From Crambe crambe (lineage: Eukaryota; Porifera; Demospongiae; Poecilosclerida; Crambeidae), in assembly GCA_963924555.1 (NCBI GenBank), contig OZ004589.1:6696001-6760000 (forward strand): a DNA stretch of 64,000 nt, given 5' to 3'. The position numbers and the translations under genes are program-made. Below are positions 16,231-29,396 of the stretch, one piece after another. Position 1 is the stretch's first letter; each line of letters begins with the position of its first letter. The notes beneath the pieces are model-generated. The model saw nothing but the letters and a program-made list of their open reading frames with translations, was not told the DNA's origin and ran no database searches.

Positions 16231-17482
16231 ATGGCCAACGAAACAGATTTTATTGACGATGTTATTGAAACTGAAGAATTGACAACGTCAGATCGTTTGT
16301 TGGATGAGGAAGTTCTAGAGCATGAAGACAGATTTGCACAATCCGAAGTTGAAGCATCTGCAAGAAGCAATAGCACTGCTTCTAGGATCAGCAACTTTAG
16401 TAAGCGGAGCTCGCAAGCCAGTATCAAGAGCCGGCGAGCTTATGGTATTGATGCCAGCTTCGAAGAAGCACCTGAAGACGCAACTAACCACCCAGAGGTA
16501 ATGCCAAAAAAAATTTTGTTTACGTCTGCAGTTTTTTTGCTGACACGACTGTATTTTGCAAGCGTTATTTGCATGCAATTGAGACATAAATATTAATTAT
16601 AGCCGTGAATAATATTATATTATTATTATGTAGGAGAAAGCGACAGTTTTCCCTCGGACCTCAGGATTGAGACAGCAACACTCTTTGCTGCAAAATCCTC
16701 ATGGTTATCAAAGTGTACCAATTGTAAGTCCCATCAGTGAGAGTGAGAGTGATGGATTTACTACATCAGAGCCAATAAAACAGCCCCCTGACCGGTCTAC
16801 AACTGGAAGAAGTGACATGCTGGAACGTCACTCAGTATTACACTATCCACACAAAGACCAGGATAGAAAAGTTATCAGTCCTGTCAGTGAGAGCTACAGA
16901 TTCAATAAATGCCTATCAGAGCAAATACCTCAGTCTGTCTTGTCAATGGTCACAACACAAGACAATTTAGAGTTTGTATTGGAGTCAACTCAGACCAGCT
17001 TCTACGACTTCAAAATTCCAGATATTAGCACTGCACTGAAATTGAATTCCAAAATCAACAGTCCTCCATTTGTAGTGACCACAAAGGACACGAATGGCTA
17101 CAAAGTTAGCATGCAGGTATATTTCGGTCAAGATTATATGTCGGTTGCAATCGCAATTATGAAAGGGTCTACCAATAAACTCCCCTGGCCTTTTGATAGG
17201 AATGTTGTATTCCGATTGGTCAATCTTGATGGAAGCAGCGGTGGTGATAAGCTCAGAGCATTTCGTTGTGACATGAATGGATCACGCTTCAAAGACTCTC
17301 TCTCTAGACCCAAGTCGTCTGAGATAAATCCACCAATTGGATTTCCTTTCTTCATATCACGACAGTGCTTATTGCACAACAGTGGTTTCATTAGGAACAA
17401 TACCATGCATGTACAATGTTTGATACTACCCAAAGCAATTGAACTAAGAGTGTCTCCTGAAATGCCTGTTGTCATCAAATAA
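16231..17482 (+). CDS. TRAF-like protein 2: divergent MATH domain, no RING or zinc finger
   Basis: Exons 16231-16497 and 16634-17482 join at codon boundaries to 371 aa. The N-terminal half is polar, acidic and Ser-rich (FIDDVIETEELTTSDRLL...). The C-terminal part resembles the second half of a TRAF MATH domain: YKVSMQVYFGQDYMSVAIAI, LPWPFDRNVVFRLVN, RFKDSLSRPKS, GFPFFISRQCLL and NNTMHVQCLI. The aromatic entry strand of MATH (the W.I motif) is not obvious. The RING and zinc fingers of the neighbours are absent, so a ligase role is unlikely. It could be a decoy or adaptor that trimerises with the full TRAFs; that is inference. The closest relative is the gene at 20849-22641. Confidence 0.85.
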
Positions 17483-17904
17483 CTTATTGTAAAATCACGT
17501 TTATTTTCTTATCATGTCATGGGTAGGCGTGGTTGACCCTTAATATTATAGCCGCACCATAGCTAGGCGCTTGCGCAATGCGCATGCTGATATTTCCCTG
17601 GGAAAATCCCCGGGGAATTGCAAGTCCAGTCATTATTTAAAGCTATAACAGCAACAGTTGCTAACAGTACTGCCGTTTCATTCAATATGTATTATTATTA
17701 TCAGTAACACAGAGATATTTGGACCTAGTTTGCTTGTCCAACTACCATCTTGCGACGACCCAAAAGCCAGCTAGGTCCAGAAAAATAACATTTACACGGT
17801 GCAAGTCTCGAGAGAAGAATTGTTGCCGTGTATTACCTATAGTGTTCAAGCCTGAGGAACAGAGAAGAAGGAAGAACTGATCTTTATATACTATCATTGA
17901 AAAT
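17483..17904. other. Intergenic, TRAF-like 2 to TRAF 3
   Basis: No coding region seen. The stretch CGCATGCTGATATTTCCCTGG...CCCCGGGGAA near 17580-17620 is GC-rich and palindromic, and is probably part of the TRAF 3 promoter region. Confidence 0.4.
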
Positions 17905-19523
17905 ATGCCTGGTTACGACATTGAAAATATTATTTTCAAGGATCCTGAACTGCTGAGCAAATACACTTGCCCTGAATGCAAACTACTTTTGTTCGATGCT
18001 GTTCAGCCGAGTTGTGGTCATTGGCTCTGCCAGTCCTGTGCAGATACAATCATCGCCAGAGAAAAGTATATAATTAATTATAACCATCTGTCATTTATTC
18101 TCATCTTTCATTTATTACAATTCTCATCTGTCATTTATTCTCATCTGTCATTTATTACAATTCTCATCTGTCATTTATTACAATTCTCGCAGTGAACCAA
18201 GTTGCCCCAAAGAAAAGTGTGGTGAGCGATTTTCAGCTGAAGATAATGTATTGGTAAGTACAGGAAGCAAATTCTTATTGTATTAATTTTACTTTGGTTT
18301 TCTAATTGTAGTATTTCCCAGATCGCTTTGTCCGAAAAGACATTTTGGGCTTGTCTATCAGTTGTAAATTTCATCATATGGGATGTGACTGGGTTGGAAA
18401 GTTTGGTCAACTGGAGGAACACATCAAGACTTGTGACTACAGTTCCATTGAATGCGAATTCTGCCAGAAACTTTTTCGCTCCAATGAAATTGAGTCGCAC
18501 AAAGCTGGATGCCTCAAAGTTGCCAGAAAGTGTCCGCTGTCAGTGATAGGATGTGAAGTCAGTAAAGCAATGGCTGTTGAAGAGCTTGAAGAACACTTGA
18601 ATCTGAATGCAACCAAGCATTTGGAGATTCTAGTCGAAAGAATGCAATCTCTCGAGCAAATGACAAGTAAAAGAGGTCGTCAAGAACCTGAAGGATATGA
18701 GGACTCCGGATTCGGATCTCTCAATTTAGTGGAAAAAGACTGTGCCACAAGTTATTATAGTCCTACTGGTTCTGCATCCCCAAGAAGCATGCAGTTACCC
18801 AACATACAGAGAAAGTCTCCCTTTCCTCCAAAAATGGTGGAGCCAAGTGGAATTGAAAAACTACCATATGATTCTGACAGGAAATTGGCGGCTTTGAAGA
18901 GTGATATCAAGGTTAGTGTGATTAAAGAGCTTAAAACAAAAGATGAAGAAATTGCAGCTTTGAAGTTGACGGTGGCAAAGCTTGAGAAGTCTGTTCGATT
19001 GAAGACAGCTGAGTTCGAAGATCGAGATTTCCGATTGTCCCTGATTGAAAATAGCAACTATGATGGCACGATGGTGTGGAAAATCCCACAGTTTAGTCAG
19101 AGGATGAGTGATGCACAGAGTGGAAAATACACCTCCATCTTTAGTCTGCCATTTTATACATCTCGTTATGGCTACAAAATGTGTTTACGTCTGTACATCT
19201 TGGGAGATGGAATTGGTAAAGGCACATACATGTCCTTATTCTTTGTCATCATGAAAGGAGAGTTCGATAACGTCTTGCATTGGCCATTCACTCACAAGGT
19301 CACCTTCAAGCTCCTCAATCAAAGCCACGGACGTGATATTGTGGACACGTTCCAACCAGATCCCATGAGCAGTTCATTTCGCAAGCCAAAATCCGATATG
19401 AACATAGCCTCAGGGTGTCCTCGATTCGTATCCCACACAGAGCTCAAGACCGGGGGTTTCATTGTGGATGATACCATTTTCATTAAGAGCATTGTAGATA
19501 TATCCAGTATTAAGCATCCATAG
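17905..19523 (+). CDS. TRAF-family protein 3: RING, TRAF zinc fingers, coiled coil, MATH
   Basis: Exons 17905-18065, 18193-18253 and 18312-19523 join in phase to 477 aa. RING: CPECKLLLFDAVQPSCGHWLCQSC, continued in exon 2 (CPKEKCG). TRAF zinc fingers: CKFHHMGCDWVGKF, CDYSSIECEFCQKLF and CPLSVIGCEV. A Lys/Glu-rich coiled coil runs about residues 265-315, then a full MATH domain (GTMVWKIPQFSQRM to FIKSIVDISSIKHP). It is likely an adaptor/E3 for receptor signalling. Compared with TRAF gene 1, introns 3 and 4 are missing while the first two splice positions are shared. Intron 1 holds a tandem repeat of ATTCTCATCTGTCATTTATT (18080-18190). The MATH block is almost identical at protein level to gene 1. 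Confidence 0.92.
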
Positions 19524-20848
19524 ATTTTTTTTGTCTATAAAATACAATCAAGCTGCTTGTATTGAGTTTCTTATAACTAGCTATGTTCACAAAAATTTCT
19601 TGTGCCATTCATGACAATTATTTACAATCCTAGAAAATCAGGACTCAGGAGCTGTCATGCCAAGCCATGGAAGTCTCTATCCAGGTTTCTCCTCATAAAA
19701 AGTTTGCCTGTCTGTTGCACATTTGAGGATTCTCTGGAATAATATGACTCTGAACACTATAAGGAGAAAGAAACATATTTAAGTTCCCCAATCCCTTTGT
19801 GGAATAATGACCCTGAGCATGGAACGAGTGCATCAACATCTTTGGGGGGATGCCTCTGAAGGCTGTCAAGTTCCATCTGGATTCTGACATTCAACCAAAT
19901 GCTTATGCCTATCCTGGCAAGATGTTCAGGCCTATCGCCTGGCATGGGTGAGCTCTGATATCATAATGCTTAGAAGCATAGCTGGTAGTGCAAAGTGCCT
20001 GGGAATTGGGTTCACTACCTATTCATGTCTGGGTACATTGAGGTTAGTATGTTAATAACTTATCAAGGGTATTTCCCTGGTGAATACCAACATCTTAGTG
20101 GTGGTGTCCTCTTGTATGGTTTCAATATAAACAATGTGACTACTTATGATGATTGGCCATAGCCTATGGGTCAGCATTATTTCTTAAAGTGTGCAGTAAA
20201 TTGCAAGTCTGGTTGTCCAAATGTAAAGCACAAATTGACTGCAATAAAAACTTGCATCTATTGAGGAAAAGCCACACAAACAGCCTCAAGTTTACAGTTC
20301 TTTAGATTTTGCATCTTACATTGGACAACCAACTTGTAATTTGCTGTAGTTAGCTAATACTTAATAGATAGACATGCAATTAGTTTGAGAATGTATATTA
20401 TTTTTTTAATGTAGGAGCAGCTCAGGTGGGCCAAGTCTGCAGTGCATGTGCATTGCAACATCATTTTCATTGGGAGCGGAATATTTATAATGACAGTCTC
20501 ACAGACAGAAGGATTCCTACAACTCTTTGGCTAGCCTTGGGAATCTTGACGTAATTGCATTCTATATTATGCCAACCAAAAATTATCAAGTCGCCATGCA
20601 GCTATTTAGCAAACTAGGCACGCAGATGCTCAGCTGCTAGCCAAGTTGAGTACTACTCGAGTGTATACAAAACCACAGAGTTGTGTTTATGTGTAATGAC
20701 AAGGCCTAATACACTGTCCATTGCAGATTGGTAATTACGCCCATGCATGACGAAATCAACAAAACAGTGCATGACGTGACACTATAGAGTTGGTCAAACT
20801 TCACACTAAAGAAAGTGCAAACGTAGGCTAGACCGCAGACGACATCAC
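19524..20848. other. Intergenic, TRAF 3 to TRAF-like 4, with a foldback element
   Basis: No gene seen. Arms at about 20193-20227 (GCAGTAAATTGCAAG.. GGTTGTCCAA) and 20311-20347 (its approximate complement, TTGGACAACC ... TTGCTGT) form a foldback unit of about 155 bp, probably a MITE. The rest is featureless AT-rich sequence. Confidence 0.5.
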
Positions 20849-22641
20849 ATGGAATCAGATACAGCTGTTACGGATACTAAGACAATTACAACTGTTGACG
20901 CCGAGACTCAGACGGATGATCGTGAAGAGAGATTTGTGAGAAGTGGAAGTGAGTCTGGTTTCGCAAGAACTAGCAGCTCCGCTTCCAATCTTCCGAGGAA
21001 TGATAGTATCTCGAGCTCTGGATCTGTTTCCGGCTCCAGCGCTCTTGCTGTAAGTCTAGCTGAGATATTCTATGTAGCTACTAGTAGTAGACTGTAGAGT
21101 AAGCTTACAGCCATGCCGCAAAAGTGGCGAAAACTCATGACACTGTGTGTCGACAATACCCTCCAGGTTTGCACAATCAAAATCAACACCCACCACGATT
21201 ACCATACCCTCCATGAATAATTTTTGGCTACAAGTTTGGTGGTGTTTCAGTGCCTTCAGGCTCAGTCATAAAGAAGCATTGGTAAGATGAAGGAAGCAAG
21301 CAGCAAAGAGTTTGCAGCTATAAGGATGCAGATTAACCTAGAATTGCACAATTCAATCTGGCAGTAGCTATTAAATGTGTAAACAATCTTTGTGGCTTGT
21401 TACATGGCGGAATAACCACTGGAATAGCATAAATAAAAGGCTGCAGTCATTGTTATAGCTCACTCCCTCACCTACACATTAGTGTTCTTGAGTGCTAGTA
21501 TTGCATTCTGAGAAGTTCTTTTTACATCCTTTTGGGATCAGCAAGAAAACTGATTGCAAAAATTACATCTTAAATGCTATGCACAGTTCAAAATATATGA
21601 TGTACTCTTTCAGGAAATTTTTGTCAAGAATAATAGAAAAGAATAATGGGTCTACTGGAGGATCACTGCAGAATAGAATAATAGACCCAAAAAAGAACAT
21701 TTTACTAGATGATCACCTAATCAGTTCTGTGACATGCTGCAAATATGCATAAATTATCATAGTATTGTACAGATAAGGTAAATTAATTATGACTTATGAA
21801 CTCTAAACTACTGTCAATATCTTAAAGGTATCCTCCAACTTTAGTCTCAGTATATAGTTTCAGAAATACCCCACCATTCAGAATTTCTCCACTTTACCAT
21901 AGTAATTATTATAACAAGTGATTGCATGCTTAATCAGCTCCTTCCTACTTTAACTAATAGGCAATACCAGAGGCTCCAGTGCATCGAAGAAGACGTAATG
22001 ATGGTAATGATGCTGAATCAATTAGGAGTAATGATAGTCCTGATGAATTAATTAGAGCCTGTGAAGAATGCGGCAATCCTTCCTTTTCCGAGCGAGTCCC
22101 ACCGTTTCCCATGTCGAAACTCATGCTACAAAACGCAATGGATTTAATGTTGACTGCAACTCAGTCTCATATCAAGAATCTGATAGTTACTAATGTTCAT
22201 GAAAAGCTACAGACAGGTAGGATTGAAGAAAAGTGTATATTCACCATCCCCTCAACAGAGAAGCATGAGTACAATTTAGTCGTGAAAGTAGCAATACATG
22301 AAAGCGTAGCAGTTTCTATGGCGATCCTGAAGGGTGACAAAGATAAAGCTCTCATTTGGCCATTTAATAAGAGTGTCATATTCAGGGTGACTAATCAACG
22401 TGGAAAACCAGACAAAACAAGAATGTTTCGCTGTGACCGAAATGCGGTTCGATTCAAGGAGTCGCTTTCCAGACCCAAAAGTGATGCGAATCTCCCGTTA
22501 GGGTTTCCTAAATTCCTCTCACGACAGAGTTTATTGAATGAAGGCTTTGTATGGAATGATACTATGTGTGTGCAATGTATCATATTCCCAAAAGAAACAA
22601 AGCTGGCTCTTGATGCAGAAATGCCATCTGTCTTCAAGTGA
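20849..22641 (+). CDS. TRAF-like protein 4: divergent MATH domain, no RING or zinc finger
   Basis: Exons 20849-21049 and 21961-22641 join at codon boundaries to 293 aa. The head is Thr/Ser-rich and polar. The tail matches TRAF-like 2: YNLVVKVAIHESVAVSMAIL, LIWPFNKSVIFRVTN, RFKESLSRPKSDANLPLGFP and NDTMCVQCIIFPKE, ending EMPSVFK (EMPVVIK in gene 2). Same two-exon layout and intron position style as gene 2, so the pair arose by duplication. It lacks ubiquitin-ligase parts; a regulatory or decoy role is inference. The last part of exon 2 was copied into the tandem duplication (see 26173-26421). Confidence 0.83.
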
Positions 22642-22649
22642 TTCCACCC

Positions 22650-22800
22650 CAGATACTGTTTATTTGTTTGTTTATTTGATTGTTTGTTTATTTGTTTGTT
22701 TATTTGATTGTTTGTTTATTTGTTTGTTTGTTTGCTGTTGTCATTTATTATTATTACTATACTATTACATTATTTATTATTATTATTACAATTATAAATA
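22650..22800. repeat. TTTG/TTTA and ATT simple repeats in the 3' flank
   Basis: (TTTGTTTG, TTTATTTG)n at about 22660-22735, then ATT-rich sequence to about 22800. This is low-complexity DNA between the convergent TRAF-like 4 and protease genes. Confidence 0.8.
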
Positions 22801-22940
22801 ATATATTATTTATTACTATTGTCCTCCTTGTCAATATTTATCATAAGTCTCTTTTTTATTTTGTGCTTTATTGTTGCAAAAGTAGTATCATTAAGTGTGC
22901 AATTACAAAATTACATACCAAGAATAGGAAAAAGAATTGA

Positions 22941-23033
22941 CAACCTTTACCAAAATTGTTCTGCAGTGATAACCTTTACCAAAATTGTTCTGCAGTGATA
23001 TGAGACCTTTTACCGAATTGTTCTGCAGTGATC
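22941..23033. repeat. Three tandem copies of a ~26-32 bp unit at the protease 3' end
   Basis: CTTTTACC/CTTTACC + AAAATTGTTCTGCAGTGAT occurs three times just before the stop codon of the protease (which is on the minus strand). The second duplication unit has only one copy (about 26628-26652), so the array expanded after or was lost since the duplication. Confidence 0.75.
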
Positions 23034-23036
23034 ATG

Positions 23037-25289
23037 TCAGCAAGTGATTCCACACATATCACTGCTTGTGTATAAAAACAAGTTTGGTGTCAGTCGTCTG
23101 TGCTTCATGGGTAGAGTATCCATATGGATTCTGTCTAGACGGGCCATCTTAGTGATGAGGTAGTGCTTAATTTTCCACTGTGGAACCTGTGGACATTTCT
23201 GGAGGAGAAGAGCCAATGCACCACTCACAAATGGAGCTGCAAAAGAACTTCCTTGTGAGTACTTGTAGCAAGCACTGCGAAGTCTGCAGTTGAAAGGTAT
23301 GTGAGTCCATGGTGTACGAATGAACTCACCTGGAGCAAGAATATCAACACATTGACCCATATTGGTTCGTTCAAAGGCGGAAAAGTTGCTCCTGATTGCA
23401 CTGACCGTGATGACCCCGTGATGTGACCCGGGAGACAATTTGCAGGAATTCTTCGGCCTTCTGGGATGTGGTGAATTCCCTGCAAGGGCCACTACTGTTA
23501 CTTTGTTATTGATCAGTACATCGATGGAGCGCTTTATGCTTCTTGATTTCCGTCCATAAAAGGAGACTTGGAGAATAGCGGGTTTTTGTCTGACTTTAGT
23601 CTGATTGAGAATGCATTCCAATCCTAGAAGTATCAAACTTGTCGAAGAAGTGCCATTGCAATGCAGAGTTCGCACCGAACGCAAAGTAACTTTATGAGCC
23701 ACTCCGGTCGTGACTCCACCCACTAATCCTGCTACCCCTGTCCCGTGTCCATGGCAATCTCGTCCCCGTTGCTGCCTTACTGCAGGATCACTCCTGGCTG
23801 TGACAAGATCTATCGGATCACAGCCTGAAAACTCTGCCCTTCTATCAGTAAACTCTACATGGTTGTAATCAATCCCTGTGTCCATAACATACACATCCAC
23901 ACCCTCTCCACTCAGGTTGCACGGACGAGTGTATCTTCGATCTTGTGCCCCGTCAATGCTGTCAAGGGCCCAGTTATTCAGGAACACTGTTTGGAGGTTG
24001 CTGTCAGACTGCCCCAACCTGAACTGAGCATCTTCTTCCACATATGCCACTGATGGATGAGTTGTTACCTGATCAGAGAGAGAGAGGGCACCTCATAATT
24101 AATTATTAACAATCGACTTTTGCACACATGTCTATTGATACCAAAATCATCAGTTTATCGGTTTATCTGTATAACACACATATGTACACACAAACATTAT
24201 CTTATATAATATGAAAACTATAGGATTGTCCAAGTGTTTTTATAACCAGATAGTTAAGTTGTCATCATTACTTGATCACTTTTTAAATAATCATTTCTTT
24301 TAAAAATCAAAATCTACTGAAGTGGCAAGCGTGATCAGTAAGAGTTTGACTCAGTTGGTCAGCAAATGGCCAGGAATCGGTGCTCGAAACTTGTTACTCA
24401 AACTACCACTCCAACTACAGAAAACATTTTTAAACTCATCTTCAAGACCAGTACTCCTGTGAAACCATCTATAGTGACCAGTCACCTATGGGCCGGCCAG
24501 TGAGTCACCCATGGGCTGGCGGCGGTTTAGTTAAACCGGTTTATCAAGCGATGCAAACTGGTATTTCCGGGTGCAGTGACAGGCCAGGCCAACTAGTGCA
24601 GTTTTTCCACCTTGGAGTACTTATGTAAACCATTTGTCGCAGCCTGAACACGATGTGGGCAGACAATGAGACCACTAAATGATGTAGCTAAATAATCTAA
24701 GGCTAGCAGCTGCGGACTGAAACCTATATATCCACGCCACACATACTTAAGAGTTCACCACGTGCAAATTTGTACTAAAAAAAGTGGCTAAATGCAATTT
24801 GCCTGAGGCTAACTATTTTTTTACAATGCAGCAGGTTACTATTATTGTGAATCACATTTTCCTTGTGTGAATCATAGAGCTTAAGATGCATAAATTCATT
24901 TGGTGCTTTGCTATTTCTGTTAATTGCAGTAAATTCAATTATATTATTAAGTTAAATATTAATAATTACTTGGCAAAATTTAATCATGGCAGCTTATTGA
25001 GCAATAATGGACTTACATGATCCAGAGCTTGGAGAGATAGCTGAGCTGAAAATCCATAAAATGTCTCCTTCAAGATCCCACGTATCATGGCACTGAATCC
25101 AGGAAGGCTCTGGTTGGCATCCATCACCTCGAGATCTTCCATTAGATCTTCTGCTACTTCCCATTCTCTTGTGCCAATGATGTAGTAGCCAGGGATACGA
25201 CTGCTACTGGGGGCTTTGTACATCTTTGTAGCTATCAGTGAACTTACAAGGCTCAGGACCAATGTCAGAGTCAATGATGAAACTGACAT
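23037..25289 (-). CDS. Secreted subtilisin-like (S8, proteinase K-type) protease, copy 1
   Basis: Exon 1 25017-25289 and exon 2 23037-24068 join in phase to 434 aa. Signal peptide MSVSSLTLTLVLSLVSSLIA, then an I9-type propeptide (PGYYIIGT...SAQLSLQAL...VAYVEEDAQ). The catalytic domain has Asp in VYVMDTGID, His in DCHGHGTGVAG (codon 23745-23747), oxyanion Asn in VALAGN and Ser in GSSFAAPFVSGA. The enzyme should be secreted and self-processed like proteinase K and the PCSK9-type proteases. No C-terminal domain follows the catalytic domain. The gene is head-to-head with a SETD9 copy across about 210 bp. Confidence 0.9.
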
Positions 25290-25502
25290 GATTCTATGAT
25301 AAAATTCAATGCAATAAATGCAGCTAATTTTTGCAAATAGACTATTTATCTAGCAGCTGCAGCTGGATTATCAGCTCTATCGAGCGAGTTAGCTAGCTAC
25401 AATACTTACCACAATGAATTGTATAGAAAACAGAACCTTGCAGTAATTGCATGCACAATTTAATATTCCGGAAGGAGGAGGAGGTGGGGCTTAATAGGAA
25501 GC
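25290..25502. promoter_or_regulatory. Bidirectional promoter region, protease 1 / broken SETD9 copy
   Basis: Short divergent spacer, conserved almost base for base in the second unit (29164-29396). Shared words include AGCAGCTGCAGCTGG and TATCGAGCGAGTTAGC near 25351-25390, and CCGGAAGGAGGAGG (ETS-like) near 25468. Confidence 0.5.
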
Positions 25503-26172
25503 ATGGTGTGGAAGCATTGATTCCCTGGATAGCTCTGAAGTACCTAGCAAGATAGCTAGCTGTACATAAGTATGGTGTAGTTATGCTGCCTAGCTATTTT
25601 CTTTGCTGCTTGATGCATGCAGACAAGTGAAGCAACTGGAATTGAAGAGCAGTGTGCACAAAGAGACCCCAGCTCTCCTGCCTCTGTCAGAAACTGGATT
25701 CCAGGTTTCCTCCCTACACTGTCAAGGAATGGAAGAGGAAGGTCAAGAACCCATCCATTATGAACCCCCTCCTTCTCAAAGCTAGAAGAGCTAGGTTTTT
25801 CTCTGTCACTTGAAGGGAGCACAGTAGATAGAGAAGGGATTGGAGTGTTTGTATCTCAGAAGGAAAACTAGTTGGACTGTATCCTGTTAAGTTCTTCAGT
25901 GGTACCTGCTATGTAATTATTATTATAGGTACTGTGTACCTTCCTTTTGAACCTCTGTTCTTTCAGTCTCTGAGAAATCCCTTTATTTTCAAAGTATGAT
26001 TGATGGGAGATGCAGTGGCTTATCTTCAGGTTAGTTAAAAGATTCTTTTTAGTTGGTGTATCTTCTTCCCTTATTATAGATCATGTGCTTATAGAGATAC
26101 CATCAACCAATCTGACCTTACCTGGTTGTCGACCAATCCGGTGAATCCTTTAGCAATAGGACAAAAACCAGA
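25503..26172 (+). pseudogene. Truncated and deleted SETD9 copy
   Basis: Corresponds to exons 1 to mid-4 of the intact gene at 29397-30986. After MVWKH the frame meets a stop because bases present in the intact copy are missing. Further small deletions remove the ARSIV-like segment and the middle of exon 3. Exons 5-6 are absent because the duplication ended inside exon 4. This is a host-gene relic left by the tandem duplication. Confidence 0.85.
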
Positions 26173-26421
26173 TTCAGGGTGATCAATTAATAGACAAAAC
26201 AAAATTTTTTCGCTATGACCGAAATGCGGTTCGATTCAAGGAGTCGCTTTCCAGACCCAAAGGTGATGCGAATCTCCCATTAGAGTTTCCTAAATTCCTC
26301 TCACGACAAAGTTTATTGAATGAAGGCTTTGTACGGAATGATACTATGTGTGTGCAATGTATCATATTCCCAAAAGAAACAAAGCTGGCTCTTGATACAG
26401 AAATGCCATCTGTCGTCAAAT
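26173..26421 (+). pseudogene. TRAF-like 4 tail fragment at the duplication junction
   Basis: Encodes the last ~70 residues of TRAF-like 4 (RFKESLSRPKGDANLP, NDTMCVQCII, EMPSVVK) with no start or upstream exon. The region before it has decayed (ATTTTTTCGCTATGACC in place of TGTTTCGCTGTGACC). A partial copy created by the duplication. Confidence 0.85.
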
Positions 26422-26656
26422 GATTCCACCCCAGATACTGTTTATTTGTTTATTCGTTTGTTTGTTGTCGTTGTTGTTATTATTATTATTTATTATAAAT
26501 CATTATTACTATTACAATGGTCCTCCTCATCAATATTATCATAAGTCTTTTTTTTTTTTTTTTTTTTTTGCTTTATTGTTGCAAAAGTAGTACAAAATTA
26601 CATACCAAGTAGGAAAAAGAATTGACCTTTACCAAAATTGTTCTGCAGTGATCATG

Positions 26657-29163
<2,507 letters not shown>

Positions 29164-29396
29164 GATTCTATGAAATTAATATAAAATTCAATGCAATAAA
29201 TCCAGCTGATTTTTGCAAATAGACAATTTATCCAGCAGCTGCAGCTGGATTATCAGCTCTATCGAGCGAGTTAGCTAGCTATAATACTTACCAGCATGAA
29301 TTGTATAGAATACAGCTGAACCTTGCAGTAATTAAATCAGATGCATGCACAATTTAATATTCCGGAAGGAGGAGGAGGTGGGGCTTAATAGGAAGC
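29164..29396. promoter_or_regulatory. Bidirectional promoter region, protease 2 / SETD9
   Basis: Divergent spacer of 233 bp, conserved with 25290-25502. CCGGAAGGAGGAGG (ETS-like) near 29363 lies just upstream of the SETD9 start. No TATA box is clear. Confidence 0.5.

Larger units (their letters stand above)
22381..26172. repeat. Unit 1 of the TRAF tail / protease / SETD9 tandem duplication
   Basis: Runs from inside the last TRAF-like 4 exon to inside SETD9 exon 4; nearly the same sequence follows at 26173-30192. The join (about 26160-26175) places SETD9 sequence (CCTTTAGCAATAGGACAA) directly against TRAF sequence (TTCAGGGTGA), as expected for a head-to-tail duplication. Confidence 0.85.

Noticed and set aside
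21492-21752. 86-aa plus-strand frame inside the TRAF-like 4 intron
   Set aside because: No splice signals in phase, low complexity and no recognisable domain.
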